A stretch of DNA of 64,000 nucleotides, taken from Siderastrea siderea (taxonomy: Eukaryota > Cnidaria > Anthozoa > Scleractinia > Rhizangiidae). Where the stretch lies: NCBI GenBank assembly GCA_964030785.1, contig OZ034971.1, positions 39,133,804 through 39,197,803 of the forward strand. The letters run 5' to 3'. Below, piece by piece: positions 1 through 11,504 of the stretch (position 1 is the first letter of the stretch; each line of letters opens with the position of its first letter). The notes beneath the pieces are model-generated. The model saw nothing but the letters and a program-made list of their open reading frames with translations, was not told where the DNA came from and made no database searches. A program made the translations under genes and the position numbers.

Positions 1-937
1 GTTGAAAACATCACATACCTTTTATACAACGGATAGAAGACAAGTTTTTATGGATAGCAGACAAGTTTTTATACAGCGGATAGCAGACAAACACGTTTTT
101 ATGGTCGACGTTTTTGTGGTCTCGATATCGCCACTAATGACCCTAATGTGTGTTTTGTTTGTGTTATTCTGTTTTACCTTATCTTGTCCAGGTATTAGTG
201 AAAAGTAAAGATTGACAAAGATTGTTTGTTACGATATTCTCGGTCCTGCTTTTTTTGGAAGACAACCGAGTGTTTAAAAGAAAGGGTGGTTGTACAGCCG
301 TTAGCGCGTCGGGGTTTTGATCTGAAGGTCCGTGCGTTCCTTAGACACAAAAGTTTTCTCCACATTGTTTCTCTACACCCAGCTGTATGTAAATGGGTTT
401 CATCTTTAGACAAGTATAGGGGCACAACAGTCATACAAGATTGGTCCAGTTATGAGGTCTGCAAAAATGAAATATACTGAAAAGATTTATAAAAGTGGAC
501 TCACCTAAAAGTTTATTTCAAAGCTTTCAGCGTCTTTATTTACCTTCAGAAAATCTCTGCTCGGAAGTATTCTTTTCGAAGAAAGGCATTCCTGCTCGCA
601 CTCCTTTATAATATATAGCAACAAAATTTATGATGTCGAATACCTGGTTTTCGGCGACCGTCGTTACATTCCCGTTCGCCGGGATTGCCATACCGGCTAG
701 ACTAACCATAGCTGTTCCTACCAACGCTCCATGGAAAGGGTCAGAAAAGTCAAGAACGCAGACAAGAAATGCAACAGGACATGTGACTTGATACCTCTTT
801 CTTGTGATGAAAGTGACGAGAATAGAAATGTCCGAAATCAACACAAAACATCACAAAAGGACTCATACTAGCTTGACATTTAGGCTACTCTGCCTTAGCC
901 GATTCATTACTTGAAAGCCGACACACTTCATACACAT
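1..937. other. No recognised gene
   Basis: AT-rich sequence with short open frames only. The longest plausible one is on the minus strand at 536-844 (102 codons) and is moderately hydrophobic with a clean frame. I do not recognise it, and no splice context supports it, so I do not call it a gene. Confidence 0.4.
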
Positions 938-1193
938 AGGGTCCATTTTTATCAGCCTACGCTGGTACATAAAATCCCCGGGATAAAATCATGCAGTCTC
1001 GTAATAATTCAAATACCGTATCCCGCTACTTTCCCCTTGCGATTCTCGCATCACGACCCCTTAAAAACACAAAATCCCGCTCCCGCTCGTATTTGAAATT
1101 CCCGCTTCCCGCTTCTGTTTTCAGCTCCCATCCCGAATATCGCCACAAAAATGAGCCAAATCCAGCATCCCGCCAAACCTATTGTGGACCCTC
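938..1193. repeat. Possible short TIR element with CCCGC-rich interior
   Basis: The stretch begins AGGGTCCAT and ends GTGGACCCT, an inverted pair about 255 bp apart. Between them lie many CCCGC/CCCGA words (1011-1180), giving a strand-biased composition unlike the flanks. No target duplication is obvious, so the call as a miniature transposon is tentative. Confidence 0.35.
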
Positions 1194-1439
1194 TGCAAAT
1201 TACTATTCGAAGTCTAGCGAATGCACCGTCGCTGCACACTGCAGTGAGAACGGGGATTTGAAATATATATATCGATTAATTCATTAAATTCGGAAAAAAA
1301 CTTCTTCATAGCTTCTTTATGGAGCCTGCCCGACAATGACATTAAATACAACATTTTTCACCAACATACATCAAAGGCTTTCAGGTCACATTATTCGTTT
1401 TATTACAGTTCTACATTGCCTAAGTAATTATTATTATTC

Positions 1440-1617
1440 AGTGTAATTTTCACCCTTTTCATTTTTTGCCGTTACTCTTTTTCTTCTAAGTTTTGCCTTT
1501 CCATCTTTTTCCCGTTACTCGTTTTCTATCTTTTACCCTTGGAAAATTTTTCCCGTTACTCGTTTTCTCGTTACTGCGTTACTCGTTACTCGTTACTGCA
1601 TTACTCGTTTTAGTAAC
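1440..1617. repeat. Degenerate tandem repeat of GTTACTCG-like words
   Basis: Words such as CGTTACTCGTT and CCCGTTACTC recur at short, irregular spacing, densest at 1550-1612. The array abuts the 3' edge of the minus-strand LINE fragment that ends near 1618, so it either grew at the LINE end or belongs to a separate insertion that truncated the LINE. Confidence 0.6.
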
Positions 1618-2646
1618 ACCCCAAACCGAATAACGTTTCTTTAACAGGTGGATGGTGATTGGAGTTGTTCACGCTATTAAACCATTGAATAACTCTCCTT
1701 TGTAAAGCTTTTGAAAATGAAAGTATGCTAAATAGAGTCTTCATTTCCACAATATAAACAATCCCCGTCATCTTTAATACCAAAACGGTGTAGCTCCTTC
1801 TTAGTGATTATAATTCTATGTAAGAACTTGTAGTGGAATTCTTTCAATTTATTTTCTTTACAAATTCGTTTTGTCAACTTAAAAAAGTGCCCCCAAACAG
1901 TGGAGTTTAGATTCAAATTTTTGCTCCATTTCGTTGGGCCGGTAGGAAAAGAATGATTAACCTTATTATTTAGTAGCCAGTAGAAATCTTTTGCCTTTGC
2001 TTTCTCTAAGTCAATTTCGATGTTTTCCTCTAGTTGGAACTTGGATTGATCTCCCAAATAACTTTCTTTTGGAAGTTTTCCAAAATTACGTGCCCTTGTT
2101 AGAAGCGTTTTAGGGATGGCATTTATAACTTGATAAAATTTCAAAAAATTGGTTTTACAGTCATATTTCCTTTGGAACTGTTGAAAAGAAATTAGCTGTC
2201 CGTTTTCATTTAAAAGGTCCTGAATAGATATGATTCCTTTGGAAAACCATTCTCGAAGAAAGAATGGCTTTCCCCCTGTAAGGATAGCTTTGTTGTTAAA
2301 AAGAATTATTTCCTGTCCTTGTTGGTAGTTGTACTTAGACTTTAGTTCCGAAAAAAAGGATAAAATGTCTTTGTAAAAGATGGGTAATTTAGGATCTAAG
2401 TATTTTGCATCGTAATTACACCTAAGGAAAAAATTTAATCCTCCAAGTTTTGTGAAAAAATAATTTGATACTGATTTCCAATTGCGTCTTTCAGGGTTAA
2501 GTAGTCTTGAGATCCAAGCCAGTCTTAACCCCTTTATCGTAAGATCGATATCCGTCATACGGATTCCATCTCGATCATAATCCTGATAAATGCTTTCTCT
2601 TTTAATTTTGTCCTTTTTTTTGTTCCATAAGAAACTGAAAAGCTTA
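1618..2646 (-). pseudogene. 3' part of L1-like LINE ORF2 (C-terminal region)
   Basis: On the minus strand the frame opens at about 2646 with residues KLFSFLW and continues through RESIYQDYDRDGIRMTD and GLRLAWISRLL to a terminal zinc-knuckle-like motif (CLYCGNEDS) near 1735. These are hallmarks of the region downstream of the reverse transcriptase in Tx1/L1-like ORF2. A TAG at 1728-1730 stops the frame just after the Cys motif, where a glutamate is expected from the family. LINE-like coding can be followed in a shifted frame to about 1618. The 5' half of the same ORF resumes at 16420 on the same strand, so this is the distal half of one split copy. It is not functional. Confidence 0.88.
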
Positions 2647-2654
2647 CCCTTGCA

Positions 2655-3170
2655 CCAAGAGCCTGGTAAAAAGTCTGGTAAACCTGGTCAAGTCTGGTTC
2701 AACCAGACTTACCAGGCTTTTGTGAAGAAAACAAGTCTGGTAAAAAGTCTGGTAAGGCTGGTTTTACCAGGCTTTTAGGGTAAGCCTGGTTGTATTGTAC
2801 CACAGAAGCCTGGTAAGGCCGGTTTAGGGACGAAAATTATAACCTGAAAAGTCAGGTTAGTCTGGTTTAACCAGGCTTTTATGGCGAGTCTGGTTCGAAA
2901 AAATTACCTGAAAAGCTTGGTTAGCCTGGTTTAACCAGGCTTTCTTGGTACGTCTGGTTCAAAACCAATACCTCAAAAACCTTGTTTGTCTGGTTTTACC
3001 AGGGTTTTCCAGAAAGTCTGGTTCGAACACATCATATGCACCTGAAAAGCCTGGTTAGTGTGGTTGGAAAACATCACAGTACTTGAAAAGCCTCAAGCCC
3101 AATGTTCTAAGAATTCAAAAACCTAGAAGCCCAGGTTTCCCTGGGCTTTCCAGGCTTTTGGTTAACAGTG
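2655..3170. repeat. Degenerate ~64-bp tandem array rich in CCTGGTTTAACCAGG palindromes
   Basis: A unit of roughly 64-70 bp recurs from about 2840 to 3100: CCTGAAAAGC..GGTTAG, then TGGTTTAACCAGGCTTT, then GTCTGGTTCGAA. Less regular copies extend to both sides. The core is a near-perfect palindrome, so each unit could form a small hairpin. The array occupies the left end of the insertion. Confidence 0.75.
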
Positions 3171-4066
3171 TTTGATAAACGGTCCAAGCAATTCTTATGT
3201 GCCTCAATGATAATTTTTATTGCAAACTGTAGTGCAATTTCTAATACATATTCTATGGAAATTCAAATGGCCAGGGTATAAAATATAAACATGCACTGCA
3301 ATTGCCATACCACCAAAACCAACAACGTACAGTGAATAATGATTATATAATGTATATCTTAACAAAACTTTCTAATACCAAATCGATTTTAAACATGGAG
3401 CAACCCTATAAACATTAACTGAACTCTAAGTTGGCTTATGACTTTTCAACTTGACAAGTGACGGCCTAGGGATTAAAAATGGTTGTGACATTCGACACAT
3501 TTACAGGTACACACACTGTACTTTGCAAAATTTTACTTCGGTTGACTGAAATATTTTAGTCTCTACTGAAGAGCCAAACAAAAAAAAAATACAGTTAAAA
3601 CTAAAGTGTTGCATTGCACTGTCGTCTGAAGATGTTGATTAAGATACTTTACAGAACGTGATACATTTGCAAAATAATACTTATCAGCCAGAGCTTTTAC
3701 GACTGCAAATCAAACTCAGCAGAGGAACCAAAAATGTTTCCATTGCTAGACTATTAAGTCATCAACCACTCCATAGGACCGTCTGCACACAGGCTACTGT
3801 AACGTCCATTGTTTTGACAAACACTTGTACAAACCATTAATTAAAGCTTAACAATTCTAGTAGAGGGTTAAAAATTTAATTTCTTTCAAAAAATATGAAT
3901 TCTCCTGTACATCTTCCAATTGCCACTGGATTTGATTCTTTATGCAGTGGTCTCACAAACTGTGATTCAGATTTTTTGCATCTGTGTTTGCATCTGTGTT
4001 TGTTTGTAAGCTGCTAATGTTCCATGTGTCAGTATGGATTAGAGATAAAAAAGTACTACTTGTACC
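3171..4066. other. Non-coding interior of the 13.8-kb insertion
   Basis: AT-rich with short open frames only. I see no gene, RNA or clear repeat boundary here. Confidence 0.5.
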
Positions 4067-4070
4067 TTAA

Positions 4071-4716
4071 GGACGTTCGCGCGAAAAACTTCTACAATAC
4101 AGATTTTTTTAATAGTTCGGCTACAGTCAGATAATGAGTTACCTATGTCACAAATGCAAAAAAATTGGGGGGTCACCGACTTCGTTTACGAAATAAAGCG
4201 CGTGGAAAACTACCCCAATTTTGACACATCAGTTCTCGTAACTCGACATGGCCTCGGTGCTTGTTAGTTAAAAATGATTAGCTGTAGACCCACTTTCCTA
4301 GTCAAATTTTATTTAAGTGGGTCTGTCAAGTAAACAATGTGAACCGGTGTCATCCTTTTAGTTAAACTCAACCTCTAAGATGGACTTTTACGAACTCCGT
4401 GCAGCTACAATAATAACAAAATTTGATGATGCGAGGGCAGAAAAGTTGAAAAAAATCAAACTTCCACAATACAGATTTCTTTAATTTTTCACAAAACGTA
4501 GATAATCGACAAAGAAAGTGATCTATCAAAAGAATATATGGGGTCACCGAACATTTAAGAGAGTTAAACCCATGCATAGATATTAAGGTGCCCACTAGCG
4601 CTATATATCTCCACATTTCTTCAACAGCGCACGCGCTCAATGCATGACGTGGCATGACATCGCGAAGTGGATTGCGGCGCAGTAAGGATGGGCAGAAACA
4701 ATTAGCGCGAACGTCC
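4071..4716. mobile_element. 646-bp miniature TIR element with TTAA target duplication
   Basis: The left end GGACGTTCGCGCGAA and the right end TTAGCGCGAACGTCC form an inverted pair, and each is flanked directly by TTAA (4067-4070 and 4717-4720). TTAA duplication is the signature of piggyBac and Kolobok-type transposases. The interior is non-coding, so this is a non-autonomous copy. The superfamily cannot be fixed without a transposase. Confidence 0.8.
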
Positions 4717-4720
4717 TTAA

Positions 4721-7178
4721 GAAAATAAGCTAAAACTTTGAAATAAAATTAAAAATTCACAATGTAAGGCTGAGAGATAAAAGGCACTACATGTACCTCT
4801 GGAAAAAAGCCAAACCTTTCAAATAGAAGGAAAATTGAAATTTGCGGACATGGCATTGCTGAAAAACTATATTACAACTTTGGCTGAATTTCATCAAATT
4901 GGTTTAGGAGCTGCTCACTTAGAATTTAAAAACACATGCACAATTGCCACTCACGCACAACTGCAAAGCAAGCTCTTGTGCAGTGATTACAATGTATGTA
5001 CTTTGATATTACAAGTACATATTATATTTCAATCTAATTTTGCTAGCATTTGTCAAAAACAAATTAAAAAGATATGCCCCCCAAAATCTCTTATGTACAT
5101 TACAATGTAACTTAACTTAGAAGTATGTTTTTGTGCTTAGAGTTTTTTTTTTTGCCAAAAGATATGAAAAATTATCAAGTTATGTAAAACAGTCAATTTG
5201 CCACTGGTTGATATCTTACATCATCATGTAATAAACTGAAGCTTTAGACTGAAAAAATGATTTTTCTCATACCTATTCATTTTTGTCACTTCACCTACAA
5301 CGCAAAAATGAAAGGAATCTGTGAAGGTATAACTTCGGTGGGCTGTAGTTTCAGTTACTTGATCTCATTCAATACATGTATTAACCATTACACGCAAGAT
5401 AGAAAGCTGTTTCCACAAAAAAATCTGGAAAGAGAACGACGTACATTGTGTGTACATGTTGACTTCAATTTGGTTTATTTTGATGTCTCATTATGCTGGT
5501 TGCCACCTTCATCATGCTAGCTGACTTTGATTTTTAATTATTACATTCTTTCCTTCACAGCCCCAGTTTTCTTTTGAGCCTGGTTTTTTTGCCTCTTGAT
5601 TCTTTTCCTCATTTATAACTTTTTGTGGCAAAAGTCCATGGCTAAACGAACATTTTAAACTTATCATTTTGATCTGAGTTTCATCATGTAAAAATCTTAC
5701 AAATATGTCTGAACTGCTAATGTGGCTTAATGTGTACATCTAACAAGTGATCCAAGCAAAAGTGTCTCACCCTACAGGATTGCTCCATGTTTAAACTAAT
5801 GCCTCTGTTCTGTTCTTTTCAGTTTCAGGTCTAATTGAAAAAGTAACAAAAGTACACTGTACATATAAAGGGCCAATTTAGACTATGTTGTATGCGACAT
5901 GCTAATGAACAGCCTACAATGCAAGTTGTTCCATGCAAATAAAAGCTAAAACTTTCTCATGTCCGTCGTGCATGGCATAAAAAATGCTGGAGGATTCTGA
6001 AATGTGTTAAAACCTTACGACAATCATAGCCAGAGGCAATGATAAATGAAGTGAACTCGTTGCAATATTTCCAATGATATGCCAGACCAGCAGCATAAGC
6101 AAAACTCAGACTATCTAAATAGGCCCTGAACTGCAAATGTTCTGATATTTCTTATCTGCTTTGTTGCCAAGGATTCCCTGTTAGACTTGGAAGTACTGTT
6201 TTCAGTTTTTAATAAATGCACCTGGAAAAAAATACAAAGTAAAATAAACATAAATAAAATACCAAGGGATATAACCAAAAAACTGCAACCATATTGTACA
6301 GTTCCTCTCAGAGGAATAGGAGTAGCTAGTGCCTTTGGTACAGCATCTACATGCACACCTTTTGCGTGCTCTTATACATGTAATTATGTACATGCAGCCC
6401 CTAATAAATGGTGTATTTTTAAACAGTGGAAAATACTATTGTATGCTTAACAAGCCAAATAGTCACTGAATGGACCCGTATATACATGTACATGTGTATA
6501 GTATATACTCTCAGCCACTGACAAAATTTGAGGCAAAAAAGTACTGTAACAAAACAGAAGTTGATTGGTGAACTGTAACTAGAAACACCTACTCAGTGAC
6601 TTGCAAAGGTCTTTGAAGGGCCAGCTCTACATGAAAGAGTGGGTGGACTGGCTAGTTTATTAGATTTCTCACCCAAAAAGGGTTAAAATGCTTGTCTTGT
6701 CCTTTATGTATACATGTAGCCACCATTTAGTTACAAAACTGAAACAGTTGGTGGGTGACCATCTTGTATGTACAGTATTTAGCAAATAACAAAATAAATA
6801 AAATAAATAAATAAATAAATAAATAAAACATAAATAAAGTAGGGTTATTCATCCAGACAGGAAATCCATGCAAAGAGGCCCCACATAAATACTTTCCTTC
6901 AGCAACCATGCACGCTAAAGTATGTTTAAATAACAGTTTCAACTAATAGAACTTGACAGTACTGCTATTGCAGACCACCAGAAATTGAATTGGAAGTAAA
7001 ATCTGAAGTTGACACATGTACATTATTTCTTATATGACCAAAAAGTGACATGTCAATAAAAGTTATCCTAAATTAATAATTCCCAGTCATTCATGGTAGA
7101 AGGAATGCAAAAACACAATATCGGTAAGTTGATAAAAATTCACACCAAAACTGGTTCACTTTGATTTTACAGAAGGTA
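4721..7178. other. Non-coding interior of the 13.8-kb insertion
   Basis: AT-rich, with many TACATGTA words. Open frames are short and lack protein-like composition. An (AAAT)n microsatellite lies at 6792-6828. Nothing else is supportable. Confidence 0.5.
6792..6828. repeat. (AATA)n microsatellite
   Basis: About nine consecutive AAAT/AATA units. Confidence 0.9.
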
Positions 7179-8088
7179 ATGCAGGGTTCAATTCTACCTG
7201 TTACCATCCCCCCCCCGGGCACACCCCCAGGGATTTGCAATTTTTTTCTTACTTGGCGGTCTATTCCCCACCCCCGGGCACGCAGAAAGAGACAATTCCC
7301 GACCCCCGGGACTCCTCATCGACCACAAATACGTTGTTTTGTGTTCAAAATTGATTTCCGTACAATAGCACAACCAGACGTTTTGACAAAAACTTAAACG
7401 CTTTTCTAGAGTTTACTGAACGAATGATATTACATAGTATTAAAAATACATGGACACTACATTGAAAAAGAAAACTGAAGAAAAAGTCTAACCGCTCTGG
7501 CATTCGGCTGGCGAGTAAGGAAATGTTCTTCACCGCGTGTTTTGTTCTAAATATAGCACATGCACAAAAGAGGTCCGGTGAGCAAATTGATGACAGCATT
7601 TTAAAGGAGTTTTTCTTAGCTTGTTTCAGAAGAACACTGGACTGAGATCTCTGTTTAATATAAAGCCGTGCATTTGTTTCATACAAATACGCTGAAGAAA
7701 TATTTCTATGTTTGTGATGAACGCCATCCATCCGAGTACGCATCAAACGCACCTTCGTTTAACAATTTAGAATAAACGTGCCTTTGAATACAGATTATAA
7801 TTTCGAGAGATTATTCTTCTCCAACCAGTCTGCTACAAATTCTAGAGATTTTCCCTGGAAATAGGCAGTCTTCTCTACGCGGTCCGGCGCCATTGTGTCA
7901 ACTGAGAAGTGATAAGCTAGTGACGTGCTTCACAAGAAAAACGAGAAGTTATTTTCGATTTGCCCCGCCCCCCTACCCCCGGGACAAAACCGTTTCAGAC
8001 AATTCCCCACCCCCGGGCCAGAAGGGCTGGACTTGTCCCGGGGGTTGCCCGGGGGGGGGATGGTAACAGGTAAAATTGAACCATGCAT
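7179..8088. mobile_element. 910-bp TIR element, copy 1 (ATGCAT/GGTTCAATT..CCCCCC ends)
   Basis: The left end reads GGTTCAATTCTACCTGTTAC followed by a C-run and CCCGGGC. The right end is its inverted partner (GGTAACAGGTAAAATTGAACC). Both termini carry ATGCA(T), which may be a target duplication or the outermost TIR. A second copy lies in opposite orientation at 25229-26176 with matching ends and matching interior (near 7320-7440 and 7480-7760). The open frame at 7345-7752 (minus) is interior element sequence whose relative in copy 2 is not kept open, so I treat the element as non-coding. Confidence 0.82.
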
Positions 8089-8381
8089 AATGTTGATTGA
8101 GAAATTTTAGAATATCCAGCCACTTATTTACTTGTGTATTAACGTTTTATGAACAAAAGAGACCATTCTTATTCAGTGACATGCAAATGGCTTGCCAGAT
8201 AGATTCTAATTTAGCCTGTCTATATTTGCTCACCAAGTCCAATTTTTTGATCGTTCCAATTGGCTGCAGAACGAGAGTGCTGCTTGACTATAACACAGTC
8301 ATTGAAATTTATTCGACCTATTTACTTGCAAGAAAAGTCAATATCTAAGAATTATTATTCTATATTCTTGCAAAAATCTAA

Positions 8382-8557
8382 CTTATTAGGTAAAATTCGA
8401 ATATGTTGCAAATGAAGCTCACTTTTTTTACTGGACATTTATGTCTGGTCGCCAAACTCGGCCGAGTATCTTATTAGGTAAAATTCGAATATGCTGCAAA
8501 TGAAGCTCACTTTTTTCACTGGACATTTATGTCTGGTCGCCAAACTCGGCCGAGTAT
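8382..8557. repeat. Two-copy 88-bp direct tandem duplication
   Basis: The unit starting CTTATTAGGTAAAATTCG and ending GGCCGAGTAT is present at 8382 and again at 8470 with only a few differences (for example ATGTTGC versus ATGCTGC), so the duplication is recent. Confidence 0.93.
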
Positions 8558-9270
8558 CTTACATGCACTTTTCTCACCTCAGCCGGACCGAACGAACCAA
8601 AATGGCCGCCAAAGAGGAGGTAGAATCTATTCAAGAAATTTAAGAGTAATACTGTACCTTTGTGTAAGGGAGGGTAGCTCTGCATCGAATCCCACAACTC
8701 TTCAACTACTGGAGTAAAAAACTATCCACGTTTCACTTTCTGGCGCACACAAACACGGAGAAAACCAGCCACATTTTATCCTCTAGCTCCAATAGTTGCT
8801 CCAGTAGTCTCTCGCTCCAGTATACACATTCACCGGTTACTTGCGCCTGCAATTCTCGAGCGTGCGGTTGTAAATCACATGACCCCTTGAAAGCGGCCCG
8901 GTCGCATAGCTGGGTAGCCGGCGGCGAGTTTCAAATAAAATGGGGTTGTGTCGGGTGATCGTACGTCAAAGTGGTTTATTACGCTATTCTTTAGATTATT
9001 TTCGCTTACGATTAGCAAGGCTCAACTCAGAACGTGCTCTGTTGGAAGATGATTGTAAAGATGGTTGATGATTGCTCGATTCAAGTATGAACGGACTGAA
9101 TTACCAACGGACTGATCGATCGATTTCAAGGCCGGTGAGTACATGTAACCTCATTCCTCATAATACGTAGCTGGTATGACAAACATTTCATGTACATTTA
9201 ATTTTCTATGGAGGGCTTAAAGTTCCTTTCTTTGTAATATTCTGCCAAATGAGTGTAACAAGCTTTAACA

Positions 9271-9297
9271 CACAGTGTAAGCGACGCTTACACTGTG
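9271..9297. repeat. Perfect 27-bp palindrome
   Basis: Thirteen-base arms (CACAGTGTAAGCG and CGCTTACACTGTG) are separated by one A. It could form a hairpin or bind a dimeric factor. No gene lies next to it. Confidence 0.85.
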
Positions 9298-11112
9298 AAA
9301 ATTTGCACGTTGCAAATCATAATCAAAAACGGCCTTTGTGAAATTGACCCCAAGTGGGACAGTGGTATCAAATAACAACGAAAGCCATTGTTCACACATG
9401 TGGCATTCTGTGACTTACACTTTTTCACATCAAAGTGTGATAAGCCCGGCGTAGTAAAAGAAGCGTTTACCGACCAAGAAGTAGTCGACGTACCACTATC
9501 AGAACTTCGCAAATCCGAATAATTCGGATCAATTTGAGGAGTAGGCATTTCACATGTAAGCACGTACGTGTATCTCCATGCATCTACATGTATCATTGGT
9601 GATTAGTTGTAGATCATTTCATAGTGCCTACACGCTAACCAACAGTTCAGTTGAAATGCGTTTCACTCAGATACGTGTACACATTAACTTGAATACAATG
9701 AAAGCCTAAATTTTTCTTTAATCACTCGTCAAAGCGGAGTAAACATGAAATGAAACATGCATAATTTGCCAATTAGTGAGTTCTTTAACGATTTATGAGA
9801 TTTCTTGATTTTTTTTAAGCAAAGATAGTGATGTGTACTAACATGATCAGATTTGATATTATTTGAATAGTAACAACTCCAGGTCTTGACACCATAGCAT
9901 TTTTATTCTAGTGGCATACGGTGGAAATGTGTGCATTTCTCAAAGTCCTCTTTTCAAGGGAGTTTGCATATGGGAGTTTTTCATTGCAATCAGCAGTTCT
10001 AAAATGGTCACCAGATTTGTGAACTTTCATCCCAACCTAATGTCCAATGTATACTTAAATACTAAACAGTAATTTATCCATGACAAACTCACAGTGGAGA
10101 CCCTATACACGTAGTAGTAATACACTAAATTCTCAATTTCAGGAATTGAATTCCTTCCTTTTGTATACAGTAGATGCCAGGGTATGAGGGGACATGTTGA
10201 AGGGACGTGTCACAGAGACACACAGCAGTGCGACACTGCAATTGTTATGCTAAAGGCATGTACTGTAGCAGGAACATCAGCAGAGAGGAAATCGAAAGGT
10301 GCTGACATTTTTGCAACAACATGTGACACCCTTTGGTGTGTGGCTGGTGCTTTTTGAGCTCATGCAACACAAATTTCAACATGTCCTTTCATGCACTGGC
10401 ACCTTAAATTTGATTTTACTGCATGCATAGAAACTGCATGCCAAGTACCATGGCATTCAAAATAGCATGTCGTCCAAGTAAAAGCTAGAAGCTTGTCCAA
10501 AATACAGCCACCCATAACTCAGAAAAGATAACTAAAGTTGAGATTTAATAAAGGAATATTATTAATTCTGTTGTGCTTGTTCAGGATATGAGGTGATTTT
10601 TATCAACTTTGTGCTATGCACCTTGTTGGGTACTTACCACCCTATACCCAGTACATACATGCTCATGGAGTGTTACATGTCACAGACATTAGGGTGAATA
10701 ATGGTTCTCTTAGTATAATAATTATTATGCCACACAAGTTAATATCCAGCCCCACAGACTGGTACAGGTAACTTGTTATCAGATATGGACAAAAAAACTG
10801 TGGAGGTGACCACTGTTGTGCTCAGAGGTGAATGGCATGTGATATACTAATTACACCTGTAGTGTGCAGAAAACACTATGAAAACAATGTACCTACTTGT
10901 TTGGAGTAGTCTACATGTAGATGAAAGAACTTTATAAATCCAGGAGGGCATTTGAGTGTCTCATGAATGTTAACTTTTTTTGAAAATCATCAAAACTGCT
11001 CAATCATGTTATGGGAAAACAGCCTTCAAAATGGCAACTTTTCAATTTTTGGAATTCAAAAAATTATGTGCTTACTGACCTAAAGCAAGGGCTTTAAGGG
11101 GATGGTGTTCAG

Positions 11113-11504
11113 CAGGGTTTTCAATACGAATCTGAGTAGGTGGCAAAATGTTAGGAGTAGGTGGAGAATTTAGTACTCGCGCCAAAGGCACAAGATTCTA
11201 GGGGGTCTGGGGGTATGATCCCCCGGAAAAGTTTTAAAATTTGGGCCTCTTCGAATGCATTTCCTGCATTCTGGAGCAAGAATTAGGGTATTTGAACAGA
11301 ACAGGAAACACAAATCGCCACTGAAATTACTCATTTGTTTTTCATGAACAAATCTCAGCCAAACCAATGCTCATGTTTTATGGCGAATGTTTCTCATTGT
11401 TAGTCGTAAAATATGATGAAGTAATTTCTCAATCCAATAGGTGGCGAGTTCATGTGAAATAGCCGGCGACTTTCTCCGGCTGCCGGCCCTTACTGAAAAC
11501 CCTG
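11113..11504. mobile_element. 392-bp CAGGG..CCCTG miniature element (hAT-like ends)
   Basis: It starts CAGGGTTTTCAATA and ends TACTGAAAACCCTG, an inverted pair. GTTCAG stands immediately on both sides (11107-11112 and 11505-11510), a likely target duplication. CAGGG termini are typical of hAT elements, though their duplications are usually 8 bp. A related left end (CAGGGGTTTCAATA, then AGTAGGCGG) breaks the LINE at 57251. Confidence 0.72.

Larger units (their letters stand above)
8089..11112. other. Non-coding interior of the 13.8-kb insertion
   Basis: No gene recognised. It contains an 88-bp tandem duplication (8382-8557), a 27-bp palindrome (9271-9297) and otherwise unremarkable AT-rich DNA. 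Confidence 0.5.

Noticed and set aside
536..844. Conserved membrane protein exon on the minus strand
   Set aside because: No recognisable family, splice sites or neighbouring exons.
7345..7752. Minus-strand frame of 135 codons
   Set aside because: It lies inside a TIR element; the equivalent sequence in the second copy is broken into short frames in different phases.
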